A stretch of DNA of 64,000 nucleotides from Planifilum fulgidum (GCF_900113175.1 NZ_FOOK01000004.1:62001-126000), one strand, 5' to 3'. Counted from the first letter of the stretch, positions 1 to 8,298 are shown. The notes: a model not told the origin generated them from the letters alone. Made by a program: numbers and translations.

Positions 1-231
1 CAGATCGCGGACGATTCGGAGGAGGCGTGGTTTGATAAAATCACCCTGAATGAGGCGATCAACCGGTTGAGCAAACGGGAGCGGCTGATCGTTTATCTGC
101 GCTTTTTCAAGGATCAGACCCAATCCGAAGTGGCCGAGCGGCTGGGCATTTCCCAGGTCCAGGTTTCCCGGCTGGAAAAGAAGATCATCCAAAAGATCCG
201 TCAGGAGTTGGACCCGCCTCCATCACCCTGA
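1..231 (+). CDS. sigF: RNA polymerase sigma-F factor, C-terminal part (5' end outside window)
   Basis: The window opens inside an open frame that ends with TGA at 229-231. The 76 residues visible form a sigma-70 region 4: a conserved block around LSKRERLIVYLRFF followed by a helix-turn-helix around QSEVAERLGISQVQVSRLEK, which reads the -35 element. The next genes are spoVAA and spoVAB, exactly the neighbours of sigF (spoIIAC) in Bacillus, so the forespore sigma factor is the natural call. Only the C-terminus is visible, so a sigma-G or sigma-B paralogue cannot be excluded from sequence alone; the context argues for sigF. Confidence 0.85.
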   Translation, partial: QIADDSEEAWFDKITLNEAINRLSKRERLIVYLRFFKDQTQSEVAERLGISQVQVSRLEKKIIQKIRQELDPPPSP

Positions 232-240
232 AATTCTTTC

Positions 241-285
241 AAAGACCCGTCCGCCGAAATGTTTCGGCGGACGGGTCTTTCTTTT
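241..285 (+). terminator. Rho-independent terminator after sigF
   Basis: A perfect 19-bp inverted repeat (241-259 with 262-280) starts ten bases after the sigF stop. Its right arm ends in a T-rich stretch. It separates the sigF operon from spoVAA. Confidence 0.9.
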
Positions 286-304
286 CGTCGCCGCCCCCGT
301 CTTC

Positions 305-335
305 CGAATGGGGAGCAGGGCCGAAAACCATATTA
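305..335 (+). promoter_or_regulatory. Candidate sigma-G (forespore) promoter of spoVAA
   Basis: CGAATG (305-310), an 18-base spacer and CATATTA (329-335) resemble the sigma-G consensus (about TGAATA and CATACTA). spoVA operons are sigma-G dependent in Bacillus. The element lies 33 bases before the preferred spoVAA start. This is a motif match by eye. Confidence 0.45.
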
Positions 336-367
336 ATCCTAGAGGCGACAGGAAGGAGCGGGTGCGA

Positions 368-985
368 TTGCAACCCGGGATGGTTTATCTGCGGTTGAAA
401 AAGAAAGTCCGGATTTCTCCGGGTCAGAGGATCCGCCTTGGAGATATCGCCCAGGTGCTGGCAGATGAGGAGGCGATGCCGCTCGTCCAACTGGAAGTGC
501 ATCACCACACTTCGCCTCGGGACGGCAACCTGGTTGTCATCGACGTGATGGATGTGATTGAGCGGATTCGGAGGGCTTATCCCGGGCTGGATGTCCGCAG
601 CGTCGGCCCCGCCCAGACCATCATCGAAACGGAAGAGCGACGACGCCTTCCCTCCGCCGTTTCGGTGGCGCTGATCTGGCTTCTGTTGTTCGTGGGCTCC
701 GGGTTGGCCCTCATGAATTTTCACACGGATGTGAGCATGAAGTCCGTTCACCAGCGCATTCATTATCTGGTCACCGGAAAACACGAAGCGCGTCCCCTGA
801 TCCTTCAGATCCCCTATTCCCTGGGAATCGGCGTCGGCATGATTTTGTTTTTCAACCACCTGTTCAAACGGCGGTTCAACGACGAACCCAGCCCTCTCGA
901 GCTGGAGATGTATTTGTACGAGGAAAACCTGAATCAATATGTGATCGATCATGAGAAATCCAAAAAACCGCCGGATGGCCCGTGA
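368..985 (+). CDS. spoVAA: Stage V sporulation protein AA
   Basis: SpoVAA is part of the SpoVA channel system that moves Ca-dipicolinate into the forespore and releases it at germination. The 205-residue product has a soluble N-terminal domain beginning MVYLRLKKKV and two membrane segments, about residues 98-116 and 145-163, as in the family. B. subtilis SpoVAA is about the same length. TTG at 368 was chosen because AGGAAGGAG at 350-358 is well spaced from it; GTG at 362 is too close to that site and ATG at 308 would precede the promoter. The stop overlaps the start of spoVAB, which suggests coupled translation. Confidence 0.88.
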   Translation: MQPGMVYLRLKKKVRISPGQRIRLGDIAQVLADEEAMPLVQLEVHHHTSPRDGNLVVIDVMDVIERIRRAYPGLDVRSVGPAQTIIETEERRRLPSAVSVALIWLLLFVGSGLALMNFHTDVSMKSVHQRIHYLVTGKHEARPLILQIPYSLGIGVGMILFFNHLFKRRFNDEPSPLELEMYLYEENLNQYVIDHEKSKKPPDGP

Positions 986-1410
986 TCCTGGAGTGGATTG
1001 TGCCGGCCTTCATCGGATTGGCCGGGGGACTGGCGGTGGGAAGCGGTTTTGTGGCCTTCATCACGGTGTTGGACATCGTTCCCCGCCTGGCGCAGATGTC
1101 CAGGACCGGAGGGAAGATCCACCTGTACGAGCATGCGCTCGTCGCCGGGGCCGTCGTCTCCACCTGGGCGGACTTTTTTGATTGGACCGGTCACCTGTCC
1201 GGCTGGTGGTCCGCCCCCCTGGGCCTGTTTGCGGGATGCTTCGTCGGCTTGCTGGCGGCGGCGCTGACGGAGGTCCTCAATGTGCTGCCCATCTTGGCGA
1301 AGCGGGTGCGGATGCGGCACGCCGTCCTGCATCTGTTGATGGCCATGGTTTTCGGAAAAGTGGCGGGCTCGCTGTTTCAGTGGATCCTTTTTGACGTCGC
1401 GGGGAGGTAG
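982..1410 (+). CDS. spoVAB: Stage V sporulation protein AB
   Basis: This 142-residue, highly hydrophobic protein has several membrane segments (for example the N-terminal stretch IVPAFIGLAGGLAVGSGF) and a conserved loop around DIVPRLAQM. Length and position directly after spoVAA match SpoVAB, a SpoVA-complex subunit in the forespore inner membrane. The GTG start overlaps the spoVAA stop by three bases. In B. subtilis the next genes would be spoVAC, spoVAD and spoVAEB; here the next gene is a spoVAEA homologue. Confidence 0.88.
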   Translation: MILEWIVPAFIGLAGGLAVGSGFVAFITVLDIVPRLAQMSRTGGKIHLYEHALVAGAVVSTWADFFDWTGHLSGWWSAPLGLFAGCFVGLLAAALTEVLNVLPILAKRVRMRHAVLHLLMAMVFGKVAGSLFQWILFDVAGR

Positions 1411-1414
1411 GGCC

Positions 1415-1984
1415 GTGAAGCGGAAAGTGATTCTGATCACCGATGGGGACCGCGTGGCCCGTGAGGCGGTGGAGGAAGTGGCCAGGCAGGTGGGAGGGAG
1501 GGCCATTTCCGCCTCGGCGGGCAATCCCACCCCCCTCACCGGCGAGCAGTTGGTGGAGCTCATCCTGCAGGCCAAGCATGATCCCGTTCTGGTCATGTTT
1601 GATGATTGCGGGTCCGGCGGAACGGGCCGGGGAGAACGGGCGATGGAGTATGTGGCGAACCACCCCGATGTGGAAGTGCTTGGGGCGGTGGCGGTGGCTT
1701 CCAACCAACGCAGAGGGGAAAGGGTCCCTGTGGACATTCTGCTGGACCGGGAAGGGAATCAGGTGGTTCACGGCGTCGACAAAAACGGCTTGGAGGTGAA
1801 GGGGGAGCCGCCCGTCATCTGGGGGGACACCGTTGAAGCGTTGAACCGGATTTCCGTTCCCATCATCGTCGGAATCGGCGATGTCGGGAAAATGGACCGG
1901 TTCGACGACGTGAAGAGGGGGGCGCCGGTCACCCGGAAGGCGGTGGAGCTGATTTTGACCTTCAGTGAAAAAAACCGCAAATAG
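1415..1984 (+). CDS. spoVAEA: Stage V sporulation protein AE (soluble AE-A type)
   Basis: The 189-residue soluble protein begins KRKVILITDGDRVAREAVEE and carries the conserved block VLVMFDDCGSGGTGRGERA typical of the soluble SpoVAE family (B. subtilis SpoVAEA). It has no membrane segment, unlike SpoVAEB. GTG at 1415 follows GGGGAGG at 1401-1407. The gene starts four bases after spoVAB. In B. subtilis SpoVAEA lies downstream of AC, AD and AEB, none of which is present here, so the operon is shortened or has been rearranged. No convincing terminator follows. Confidence 0.85.
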   Translation: MKRKVILITDGDRVAREAVEEVARQVGGRAISASAGNPTPLTGEQLVELILQAKHDPVLVMFDDCGSGGTGRGERAMEYVANHPDVEVLGAVAVASNQRRGERVPVDILLDREGNQVVHGVDKNGLEVKGEPPVIWGDTVEALNRISVPIIVGIGDVGKMDRFDDVKRGAPVTRKAVELILTFSEKNRK

Positions 1985-2066
1985 AGGGTCTTTTCCCGCA
2001 AGTTGCCGGGGCGGCGATTCTATTGCAGATCTACTTAAGAAGACGGACATTTCCATAAATTGTGTA

Positions 2067-2095
2067 TTGAAAAAACATACCATTCAATCTACGAT
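2067..2095 (+). promoter_or_regulatory. Candidate sigma-A promoter of the catabolic island
   Basis: TTGAAA (2067-2072), a 17-base spacer and TACGAT (2090-2095) lie in an AT-rich intergenic stretch 55 bases before the first gene of the block. The spacing and both hexamers fit a sigma-A promoter. Confidence 0.5.
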
Positions 2096-2117
2096 AAAGG
2101 CAGAATGTAATAATTAG

Positions 2118-2134
2118 TTATCAAATAGTGATAA
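2118..2134 (+). promoter_or_regulatory. Palindromic candidate operator (TTATCA-N5-TGATAA)
   Basis: A perfect 6+6 palindrome with a 5-base centre, extendable with one mismatch, sits between the candidate promoter and the first gene. IclR-family repressors commonly bind short AT-rich palindromes near the promoter, and an IclR gene is part of this block (9895-10653). The assignment to that regulator is inference. Confidence 0.45.
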
Positions 2135-2149
2135 TTGAGAGGTGTCGCA

Positions 2150-3787
2150 ATGGAAAGGATCAGGGCAGCCCGCGGTTCCGCCCTTCGCTGCAAGGGGTGG
2201 AGACAAGAGGCGTTGCTTCGGATGCTGGAGAATGTGCTGGAGAACGGCGAGAATCAGCGGGAACTGGTGGTTTATGCCGCGCTGGCCAAAGCGGCGCGGG
2301 ACTGGAAGTCGTATCATGCCATCGTTGAAAGTCTGAAAATTCTCAACGAAGATGAAACGCTTGTGATCCAGTCCGGCAAACCGATCGGCATTTTCAAAAC
2401 GCATGCGTTTGCCCCGATCGTGATCATGGCGAATTGCAACCTCGTCGGAAAATGGGCGGACAGCGAGCATTTCTATCAGCTGCAGGAAAAAGGGTTGATC
2501 ATGTGGGGCGGTCTTACGGCGGCGGCATGGCAGTACATCGGGTCGCAAGGGGTGATCCAGGGCACCTACGAAATCTTTTCCGCCATCGCCAGAAAGCATT
2601 TTGGCGGCAGTCTGGCGGGACGCTTCATTCTGACCGCCGGTTTGGGCGGAATGGGGGGCGCGCAGCCGTTGGCCGGCGTGATGGCAAACGCGGCGATCCT
2701 CTGTGTGGAGGTGGATGAGGCGCGCATTGACAAGCGGATGAGGGTCGGTTATCTGCAGCGGAAAACCGCCGATCTCGATGAAGCGCTGGCGTGGATCGGC
2801 GAAGCCAAGGAGAAGAATGAAAGCGTTTCCGTCGGCCTGCTGGGCAATGCTTCCGAGATTTATCCGGAAATCCTTGGCAGGGGAATCGTCCCGGACATCG
2901 TCACCGACCAAACCGCCGCCCACGATCTTCTCTACGGTTACGTCCCGGCGGGTTACAGCCTGGAAGACGTTCAACGGATGCGAAGGGAGAACCCGGAGAA
3001 ACTGCAGGCCGACGCGGGGGCTTCCATCGCCCGTGAAGTGGAGGCGATGCTGGAGTTTAAGCGGCGCGGTTCGATCGTGTTTGACAACGGGAACAACATT
3101 CGGACGCAGGCTTTCCGCCACGGCGTGAAGGATGCCTTTGACATCGAAATCTTCACGGAGGCGTTTTTGCGACCGCTTTTCTGCAGGGCGATCGGTCCCT
3201 TCCGCTGGGTTGCCCTCTCCGGAGATCCGGAAGACATTCGAAGGATCGATGAGATGATCCTTCGGGAGTTTCCCGACAATGAGATAGCGGTCAACTGGAT
3301 CCGCCTGGCCGGAAAATATGTGCCCTTTGAAGGGCTGCCGGCGCGCATCGGCTGGTTCGGTCACGGGGAGCGGACCCGACTGGCCCTGGAGGTCAATCGA
3401 ATGGTGCGCGAGGGCAGGCTGAGCGGCCCCATCGCGTTTTCCCGTGATCACCTGGATGCCGGCGCGATGACCCACCCCAACATCATGACCGAGCGGATGA
3501 AGGACGGGAGCGATGCGATCGCCGATTGGCCGCTGTTGAACGGGATGCTCAACTGCTGTTCGATGGCGGATCTGGTGGCGATCCACTCCGGGGGCGGGGG
3601 ATACGCGGGGTACATGACCAGCGCCGGCGTGACGGTCGTGGCCGACGGCACTCCGGAGGCGGACATCCGCTTGAAACACGCGCTGGACAACGACACGGGC
3701 ATCGGAGTGTTGCGCTATGCCGATGCCGGTTACGAAGAAGCGCTGGATGAAGTGCGCAAAAAGGGCCTTCGCCGGGTGTTGACCTGA
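2150..3787 (+). CDS. Urocanase-family hydratase, predicted (S-methyl-)thiourocanate hydratase
   Basis: The 545-residue protein aligns end to end with urocanate hydratase (HutU), an NAD+-dependent cytoplasmic enzyme. It keeps the NAD-binding motif GLGGMGGAQP (164-173), the loop FKTH (82-85), YIGSQGVIQGTYE (129-141) and MKDGSDA. Substrate-side motifs differ from classical urocanase: YGQMT reads WGGLT (119-123), TASGATW reads CCSMADL (469-475) and HHGGG reads HSGGG. No hutI or hutG is nearby; instead a DUF917 gene, a betaine-type transporter, an MIO-less lyase, a hydantoinase and a carbamoylase follow. Known relatives hydrate thiourocanate or S-methyl-thiourocanate in ergothioneine breakdown, which fits better than plain histidine use. 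ATG at 2150 follows GAGAGGTG. Family certain, substrate inferred. Confidence 0.85.
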   Translation: MERIRAARGSALRCKGWRQEALLRMLENVLENGENQRELVVYAALAKAARDWKSYHAIVESLKILNEDETLVIQSGKPIGIFKTHAFAPIVIMANCNLVGKWADSEHFYQLQEKGLIMWGGLTAAAWQYIGSQGVIQGTYEIFSAIARKHFGGSLAGRFILTAGLGGMGGAQPLAGVMANAAILCVEVDEARIDKRMRVGYLQRKTADLDEALAWIGEAKEKNESVSVGLLGNASEIYPEILGRGIVPDIVTDQTAAHDLLYGYVPAGYSLEDVQRMRRENPEKLQADAGASIAREVEAMLEFKRRGSIVFDNGNNIRTQAFRHGVKDAFDIEIFTEAFLRPLFCRAIGPFRWVALSGDPEDIRRIDEMILREFPDNEIAVNWIRLAGKYVPFEGLPARIGWFGHGERTRLALEVNRMVREGRLSGPIAFSRDHLDAGAMTHPNIMTERMKDGSDAIADWPLLNGMLNCCSMADLVAIHSGGGGYAGYMTSAGVTVVADGTPEADIRLKHALDNDTGIGVLRYADAGYEEALDEVRKKGLRRVLT

Positions 3788-3820
3788 CACATCAAATTCT
3801 GTATGGGAAGGGGAACGTTC

Positions 3821-4909
3821 ATGAGAGTATTGACCAAGGACGATGTCATCGCGGCAGTGAAGGGGGGCTCGGTATTTGCTTCCGGCGGGGGAGGCTGGGT
3901 CGATCACGGATTGGAAATCGGAGAGGCGGCCGTCACGATCGGGCAGCCGAAGTTGGTGTCGGTCGACGAGCTGCCGGATGACGCCATCATCGTCACCTGC
4001 ACGGCGATCGGCGCACCCGCCGGGGACCAGTGGCAGATGCTGGGGAGCGATTATATCAAAGCGGTAAAACTCTTGATGGATCACTACGATGGCAAAGTGG
4101 TCGGGGTCATGACGCCGCAAAACGGCATGTCCAGCACAATAAACGGCTGGTTGCCCGCTGCCGCCCTCGATCTGGTGGTGGTGGACGCGACGGGAGACAT
4201 CCGGGCTCATCCGACCGGAAAAATGGGATCGTTGGGCCTGTCCGGCCGCCTGGATTTTGAAACGATCCAAGTGGTGGTGGGCGGAAGGAGAGACACCGGC
4301 TCCTACCTGGAGCTCGTCGTCAAGGGAACGCCCGCAAAAACCTCCACCATCCTGCGCACGGCGGCCGATATGTCCGGCGGATTCATCGCGGCGGCGAGAC
4401 ATCCTCTTCCGGCCGGATACATCAAGAAACACGCCGCGATCGGCGGCGTTTCCATGGCGATCGAGCTGGGCAAAGCGATCCTGGTTGCCGAGCCCAAAGG
4501 CGCCGAGGCGGTGATGGAGGCGATCTGCGAGAAAACCCGCGGCGAAATCATCGGCAGGGGAGTCGTGGCTCACTCCACGGTCGCCTATTCCGGAGCCTTC
4601 GATATCGGAAAAGTTTATGTGGATGCGCCGGGAGGGCGTTTCACCCTGCATGTGATGAACGAATACATGGCGGTGGATGATCCCGGCGGAAACCGCGTCG
4701 CGACGTATCCGGACGTGATTACGACGCTGTCCGCGGAGACGGGGCAGCCGGTCAGCGTCGGCCATCTCAAGGAAGGGATGGAGGTTGCAATCTTCCATAT
4801 CCACAAGCGTCACATTCCGATCAGCTCGGGCGTCCTCGACGCTTCCGTATATCCCGAGGTGGAACAGGCGCTGGGCATCAACATTGCCGATTATGCATTG
4901 GCGAAGTAG
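3821..4909 (+). CDS. DUF917 protein, predicted S-methyl-thiohydantoin desulfurase
   Basis: The 362-residue protein belongs to the DUF917 family: N-terminal GGSVFASGGGGWVDHGLEIG, central GTPAKTSTILRTAADMSGG, and a C-terminal half with HKRHIPISSGVLD. These proteins are usually encoded beside hydantoinases, and the family has been linked to S-methyl-thiohydantoin desulfuration (hydrolysis to a hydantoin and methanethiol). In this operon it would act on the product of the preceding hydratase and hand hydantoin-5-propionate to the hydantoinase at 10668. ATG at 3821 is preferred over ATG at 3803 because GGAAGGGG lies seven bases before it. Family confident; the reaction is inferred from family and neighbours. 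Confidence 0.78.
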   Translation: MRVLTKDDVIAAVKGGSVFASGGGGWVDHGLEIGEAAVTIGQPKLVSVDELPDDAIIVTCTAIGAPAGDQWQMLGSDYIKAVKLLMDHYDGKVVGVMTPQNGMSSTINGWLPAAALDLVVVDATGDIRAHPTGKMGSLGLSGRLDFETIQVVVGGRRDTGSYLELVVKGTPAKTSTILRTAADMSGGFIAAARHPLPAGYIKKHAAIGGVSMAIELGKAILVAEPKGAEAVMEAICEKTRGEIIGRGVVAHSTVAYSGAFDIGKVYVDAPGGRFTLHVMNEYMAVDDPGGNRVATYPDVITTLSAETGQPVSVGHLKEGMEVAIFHIHKRHIPISSGVLDASVYPEVEQALGINIADYALAK

Positions 4910-4984
4910 TGCGGTGCCCGCCCGGAGCGCGATCGCCTTCGGGCAGGCGGCCCCCGGGCTTGCGGCGGAAAAGGGGGAAGCAGG

Positions 4985-5629
4985 ATGGAAATAGCCGAGC
5001 AAGCTTACAGGTACATTTTGGATAATCAGCAGCGCTTCGTGGAAGCGGTTCAGGATCATTTGACGTTAAGCTTTGCCGCCTTGCTGATCGGCCTTGCGAT
5101 ATGCATTCCGCTCGGCATCCTTTGCGCGAAAAAGCAAAGGATCGCCGGAGCGGTGATGAGCTGTGTCAATTCCCTGCGCGTGATTCCCAGCCTGGCGATT
5201 CTGGTCATCATTTTGCCGGTTTTCGGGACCGGTTTTCTCCCGGCCCTGGTGGCTTTGACCATCCTCGCCTGTCCTCCGATTTTGATCAATACCTATCTCG
5301 GATTCCGCGGAATCGATCCGGCGGTGATCGAAGCGGCTCGGGGCATGGGCATGGATGAGCGTCAGATTTTGCGAAAGGTGGAAATCCCGCTGGCCATGCC
5401 GCTGGTGATCGCCGGAAGCAAGACGGCGGCCGTGGAAGTCGTCGCGAGCGCGACGCTGGCAGCCTTCATCGGAGGAGGGGGATTGGGCACGTTTATCGTA
5501 AACGGACTCGGCATGTACAATTTTCCGATGTTGCTGGTCGGTGCGGTTCCGGTCGCCCTCTTGGCGATCTTGTCGGAAGTGTGTTTTGCAGGGATTGAAC
5601 GGTTGGTCACCAGGCATCAGAGAGGCTGA
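4985..5629 (+). CDS. Betaine-type ABC importer, permease 1 (OpuCB-like)
   Basis: This is a 214-residue membrane protein with about five to six transmembrane segments. It carries the cytoplasmic coupling motif of importer permeases (EAARGMGMDERQILRKVEIP, about 118-137) and the glycine-rich GGGGLGTFI stretch typical of the OpuC/ProW family. It is the first of four consecutive transporter genes (permease, lipoprotein, ATPase, permease), the arrangement of OpuC-type carriers of quaternary amines. The island context suggests a histidine betaine such as ergothioneine rather than an osmoprotectant. A Shine-Dalgarno sequence precedes the ATG. The second permease at 7633 probably forms a heterodimer with it. 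Confidence 0.85.
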   Translation: MEIAEQAYRYILDNQQRFVEAVQDHLTLSFAALLIGLAICIPLGILCAKKQRIAGAVMSCVNSLRVIPSLAILVIILPVFGTGFLPALVALTILACPPILINTYLGFRGIDPAVIEAARGMGMDERQILRKVEIPLAMPLVIAGSKTAAVEVVASATLAAFIGGGGLGTFIVNGLGMYNFPMLLVGAVPVALLAILSEVCFAGIERLVTRHQRG

Positions 5630-5656
5630 TTCAATTTTGAAAAATGGGGGATTCTC

Positions 5657-6559
5657 ATGAGAAAAGCATCTTTTCTGTTGGCGCTCACTTTGGCCCTGTC
5701 GCTGCTTTTGACCGCCTGCGGCGGCGACGGGTCGGGAAAACCGGAGATCGTCGTCGGGTCGAAGAACTTCACGGAATCGCTGATTCTCGGGGAGATGTAT
5801 GCCCTCGCGCTGGAAAATGCCGGGTACGAGGTGGAGCGGAAGCTGAATCTGGGGGGGACCCTGGTCGCCCACGAATCGCTGAAAAGCGGAGAGATCGACG
5901 TGTATCCCGAGTATACCGGGACGGGTCTGATCAACATCTTGCAGATGCCGCCCAAATCGGATCCGGAAGAAGTGTACGACCTCGTTTCGAAAAACTACAA
6001 AGAGAAGTTCAACCTGGTCTGGCTCGATCCTGCGGATGTCAACGATTCGCAGGGGCTCGTGACGACGCGCAAAGTGGCGGAAAAGTACGACATGTACACC
6101 ATTTCCAAACTGGCGAAGCTGGCGCCGAAGCTGAGGATGGCGGCCGTGCCCGAGTTTGAGGAGCGGGAGGACGGTCTGAAGGGGTTGAAGAAAACGTACG
6201 GCGGAATGGAATTCAAAAGCATGGAACTTTATGACTACGGGGTCAAGTACCGCGTCCTGTTGAACGGCGAGGCCGATGTGACGGTCGGCTTCACCACCGA
6301 CGGGGATCTGACCAACAAGGAGTTGGTGTTGCTGGAAGATGACAAGAAGTTCTGGCCCCCTTACTATGTGGCCCCGGTGATCCGGGCGGAAGTGTTGGAG
6401 AAAGATCCCGGGATCGAAAAGGTGCTGAATGCCGTTTCTGCCAAGCTCAACAATGAGATCATGCAGTCCCTCAATGCCGAAGTGGACATCAAAAAGCGGG
6501 AATACGCCGAAGTTGCGAAGGAATTTCTGCAAAAAGAGGGCATCATCTCCGGGAAATGA
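5657..6559 (+). CDS. Betaine-type ABC importer, substrate-binding lipoprotein (OpuCC/OsmF-like)
   Basis: The 300-residue product has a signal peptide ending in the lipobox LLTAC, with Cys21 as the predicted lipid-anchored residue. The mature domain begins EIVVGSKNFTESLILGEMYA, the hallmark of OpuAC/OpuCC-type binding proteins for quaternary ammonium compounds. The pneumococcal ergothioneine receptor EgtU belongs to the same broad family, which fits the proposed substrate. The ligand pocket was not compared residue by residue. It would sit on the outer face of the membrane and deliver substrate to the permeases at 4985 and 7633. Confidence 0.86.
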   Translation: MRKASFLLALTLALSLLLTACGGDGSGKPEIVVGSKNFTESLILGEMYALALENAGYEVERKLNLGGTLVAHESLKSGEIDVYPEYTGTGLINILQMPPKSDPEEVYDLVSKNYKEKFNLVWLDPADVNDSQGLVTTRKVAEKYDMYTISKLAKLAPKLRMAAVPEFEEREDGLKGLKKTYGGMEFKSMELYDYGVKYRVLLNGEADVTVGFTTDGDLTNKELVLLEDDKKFWPPYYVAPVIRAEVLEKDPGIEKVLNAVSAKLNNEIMQSLNAEVDIKKREYAEVAKEFLQKEGIISGK

Positions 6560-6627
6560 CGGATTCTTGGCTTCCTTCCCGCGGGAGGGAGGCCAAGTCT
6601 CCTCCTCCAAAAGGGAGTTGAGCGAAG

Positions 6628-7608
6628 GTGAAACATTATTCCATCGTCTTTGATAAAGTGACGAAGATTTTTCCGAAGGCGTCGAGGCCCTCGGTCAATG
6701 AGGCCAGTTTGCGGATTGAAGAGGGAAGCTTCGTCACCATACTGGGCGCATCCGGCTGCGGGAAAACCACGCTGTTGAAGATGGTGAACCGCCTGTACGA
6801 ACCGACATCGGGACGCATTTTCGTGCAGGGGGAAGATGTGTCCAGGATGCAGGTCACGCGGCTGCGGCGAAAGATCGGCTATGTGATCCAACAGGTCGGT
6901 TTGTTTCCGCACATGACGATCGAAGAAAACATCGCAACGGTTCCGCGCATTCTGGGCTGGGACAAAAAGCGGATCGATGAGCGGATCGACGAATTGCTGG
7001 AACTGGTCCACCTGCCGCCCGGGGAGTTTCGCAAGCGCTATCCGCGCCAGCTTTCCGGCGGACAGCAGCAGCGGGTCGGTCTGGCGCGGGCGATGGCCGG
7101 AGATCCCGCGATCATGCTGATGGATGAACCGTTCGGGGCCATCGATGCGATTACCCGGGCCAGCCTGCAGGATGAATTGATCCATATTCAAAAAAAGCTG
7201 CACAAGACGATTCTCTTCGTCACCCACGACATCGAGGAAGCGCTGAAGCTGGGGGACAAGATCGTGATCATGAACGAGGGAAAGATTCAACAGTATGACA
7301 CGCCGTTTAACATCATCACAAAACCGGCCAACGAATTTGTCCGCCGGTTGGTTCACTCCGACGACGTGCTGAAGCGGCTGAGCGTCATGAAGGCGGCGAG
7401 CGTGATGACAGAGATCACCGGGCATCCTCATCCGAATGAAATCCGGGTGTCCCTGGAGGAAAATTGCAAGACGATCCTGACCCACCTGCTTCAAAGCGAA
7501 CAGGATTCCGTCATCGTCGTGGACAGCAACAAGACGCCCGTGGGCCGGGTGACGCTCGAGCAGTTGAAGATTCACGGGGCGCTGAGCGGGTCCGCGTCCG
7601 CTTGCTGA
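6628..7608 (+). CDS. Betaine-type ABC importer, ATPase (OpuCA-like)
   Basis: The 326-residue ATP-binding subunit has Walker A GASGCGKT (40-47), signature LSGGQ (141-145), Walker B ending DE (165-166) and the switch histidine in FVTHD (His199). The first part matches OpuCA/ProV ATPases. The C-terminal region after about residue 250 corresponds to the CBS region of OpuCA but looks short, about one CBS-like repeat. Osmotic gating through tandem CBS domains may therefore be reduced, as might be expected of a nutrient importer. GTG at 6628 follows a purine-rich site. Confidence 0.86.
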   Translation: MKHYSIVFDKVTKIFPKASRPSVNEASLRIEEGSFVTILGASGCGKTTLLKMVNRLYEPTSGRIFVQGEDVSRMQVTRLRRKIGYVIQQVGLFPHMTIEENIATVPRILGWDKKRIDERIDELLELVHLPPGEFRKRYPRQLSGGQQQRVGLARAMAGDPAIMLMDEPFGAIDAITRASLQDELIHIQKKLHKTILFVTHDIEEALKLGDKIVIMNEGKIQQYDTPFNIITKPANEFVRRLVHSDDVLKRLSVMKAASVMTEITGHPHPNEIRVSLEENCKTILTHLLQSEQDSVIVVDSNKTPVGRVTLEQLKIHGALSGSASAC

Positions 7609-7632
7609 CACTAGGCGGGTAGGTGAGCGCCG

Positions 7633-8268
7633 ATGTTTGACTATTTTTTCAAGTATTATGATCAGATCTTCACCCGGTTGATGGAACATTTGATGTTGAC
7701 GGCGAGTGCGCTGGTTCTCGCCATGCTGTTCGCCCTGCCCGTCGGGTTTTTCCTCTCGCGGGTCAAGTGGCTGTCGATTCCGGTGCTGTCTTTCCTGGGC
7801 ATCATTTATGCCATTCCCAGTCTCGCCATGTTCGCGATGTTGATCCCGCTGGTCGGGTTGGGGGTGAAATCGGCGATTATCGCGCTCGTCGCATACAGTC
7901 AGCTGATCCTTGTGCGCAACGTGATGGTCGGCTTCAGGACCGTCGATGCCGCGATCATCGAGTCCGGCAAAGGGATGGGACTCAGTCCCGCCCAACTGTT
8001 TTGGAAGATCGAACTGCCGCTGGCCATGCCGGTCATCCTGGGAGGCGTGCGGATTGCCGCCGTGTCCACGATCGGAATCGCGACCATCGCCGCATGGATC
8101 AACGCCGGGGGACTCGGGGAGCTGTTGTTTGAAGGCTTGTACCAAAATTCGACCCCCAAAATGTTATGGGGAACGCTGTTTGTCTCCCTGCTGGCGATTG
8201 TCACCAACCAGCTGCTGCTCCGGTTGGAGAAGCGCTCGTCCCTGAGGGCGAGGGGCGAATTGCCTTGA
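7633..8268 (+). CDS. Betaine-type ABC importer, permease 2 (OpuCD-like)
   Basis: This 211-residue membrane protein is a paralogue of the permease at 4985. It has the motif ESGKGMGLSPAQLFWKIELP and the glycine-rich INAGGLGELLFEG stretch. It closes the four-gene transporter set. The gene lies 24 bases after the ATPase stop and 30 bases before the lyase start, so uptake and catabolism are probably on one transcript. Confidence 0.85.
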   Translation: MFDYFFKYYDQIFTRLMEHLMLTASALVLAMLFALPVGFFLSRVKWLSIPVLSFLGIIYAIPSLAMFAMLIPLVGLGVKSAIIALVAYSQLILVRNVMVGFRTVDAAIIESGKGMGLSPAQLFWKIELPLAMPVILGGVRIAAVSTIGIATIAAWINAGGLGELLFEGLYQNSTPKMLWGTLFVSLLAIVTNQLLLRLEKRSSLRARGELP

Positions 8269-8298
8269 GCCGGGGGAGACGGCCGAAGGGGGATGAGG

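Noticed and set aside
2114-5059. Very long minus-strand open frame opposite the first two island genes (and similar ones at 16885-20190, 49450-51750 and 40248-42581)
   Set aside because: High G+C and strong codon bias on the real strand keep antisense frames open. The encoded sequences are rich in His, Arg, Gln and Pro, show no domain, lack ribosome-binding sites and lie opposite unmistakable genes.
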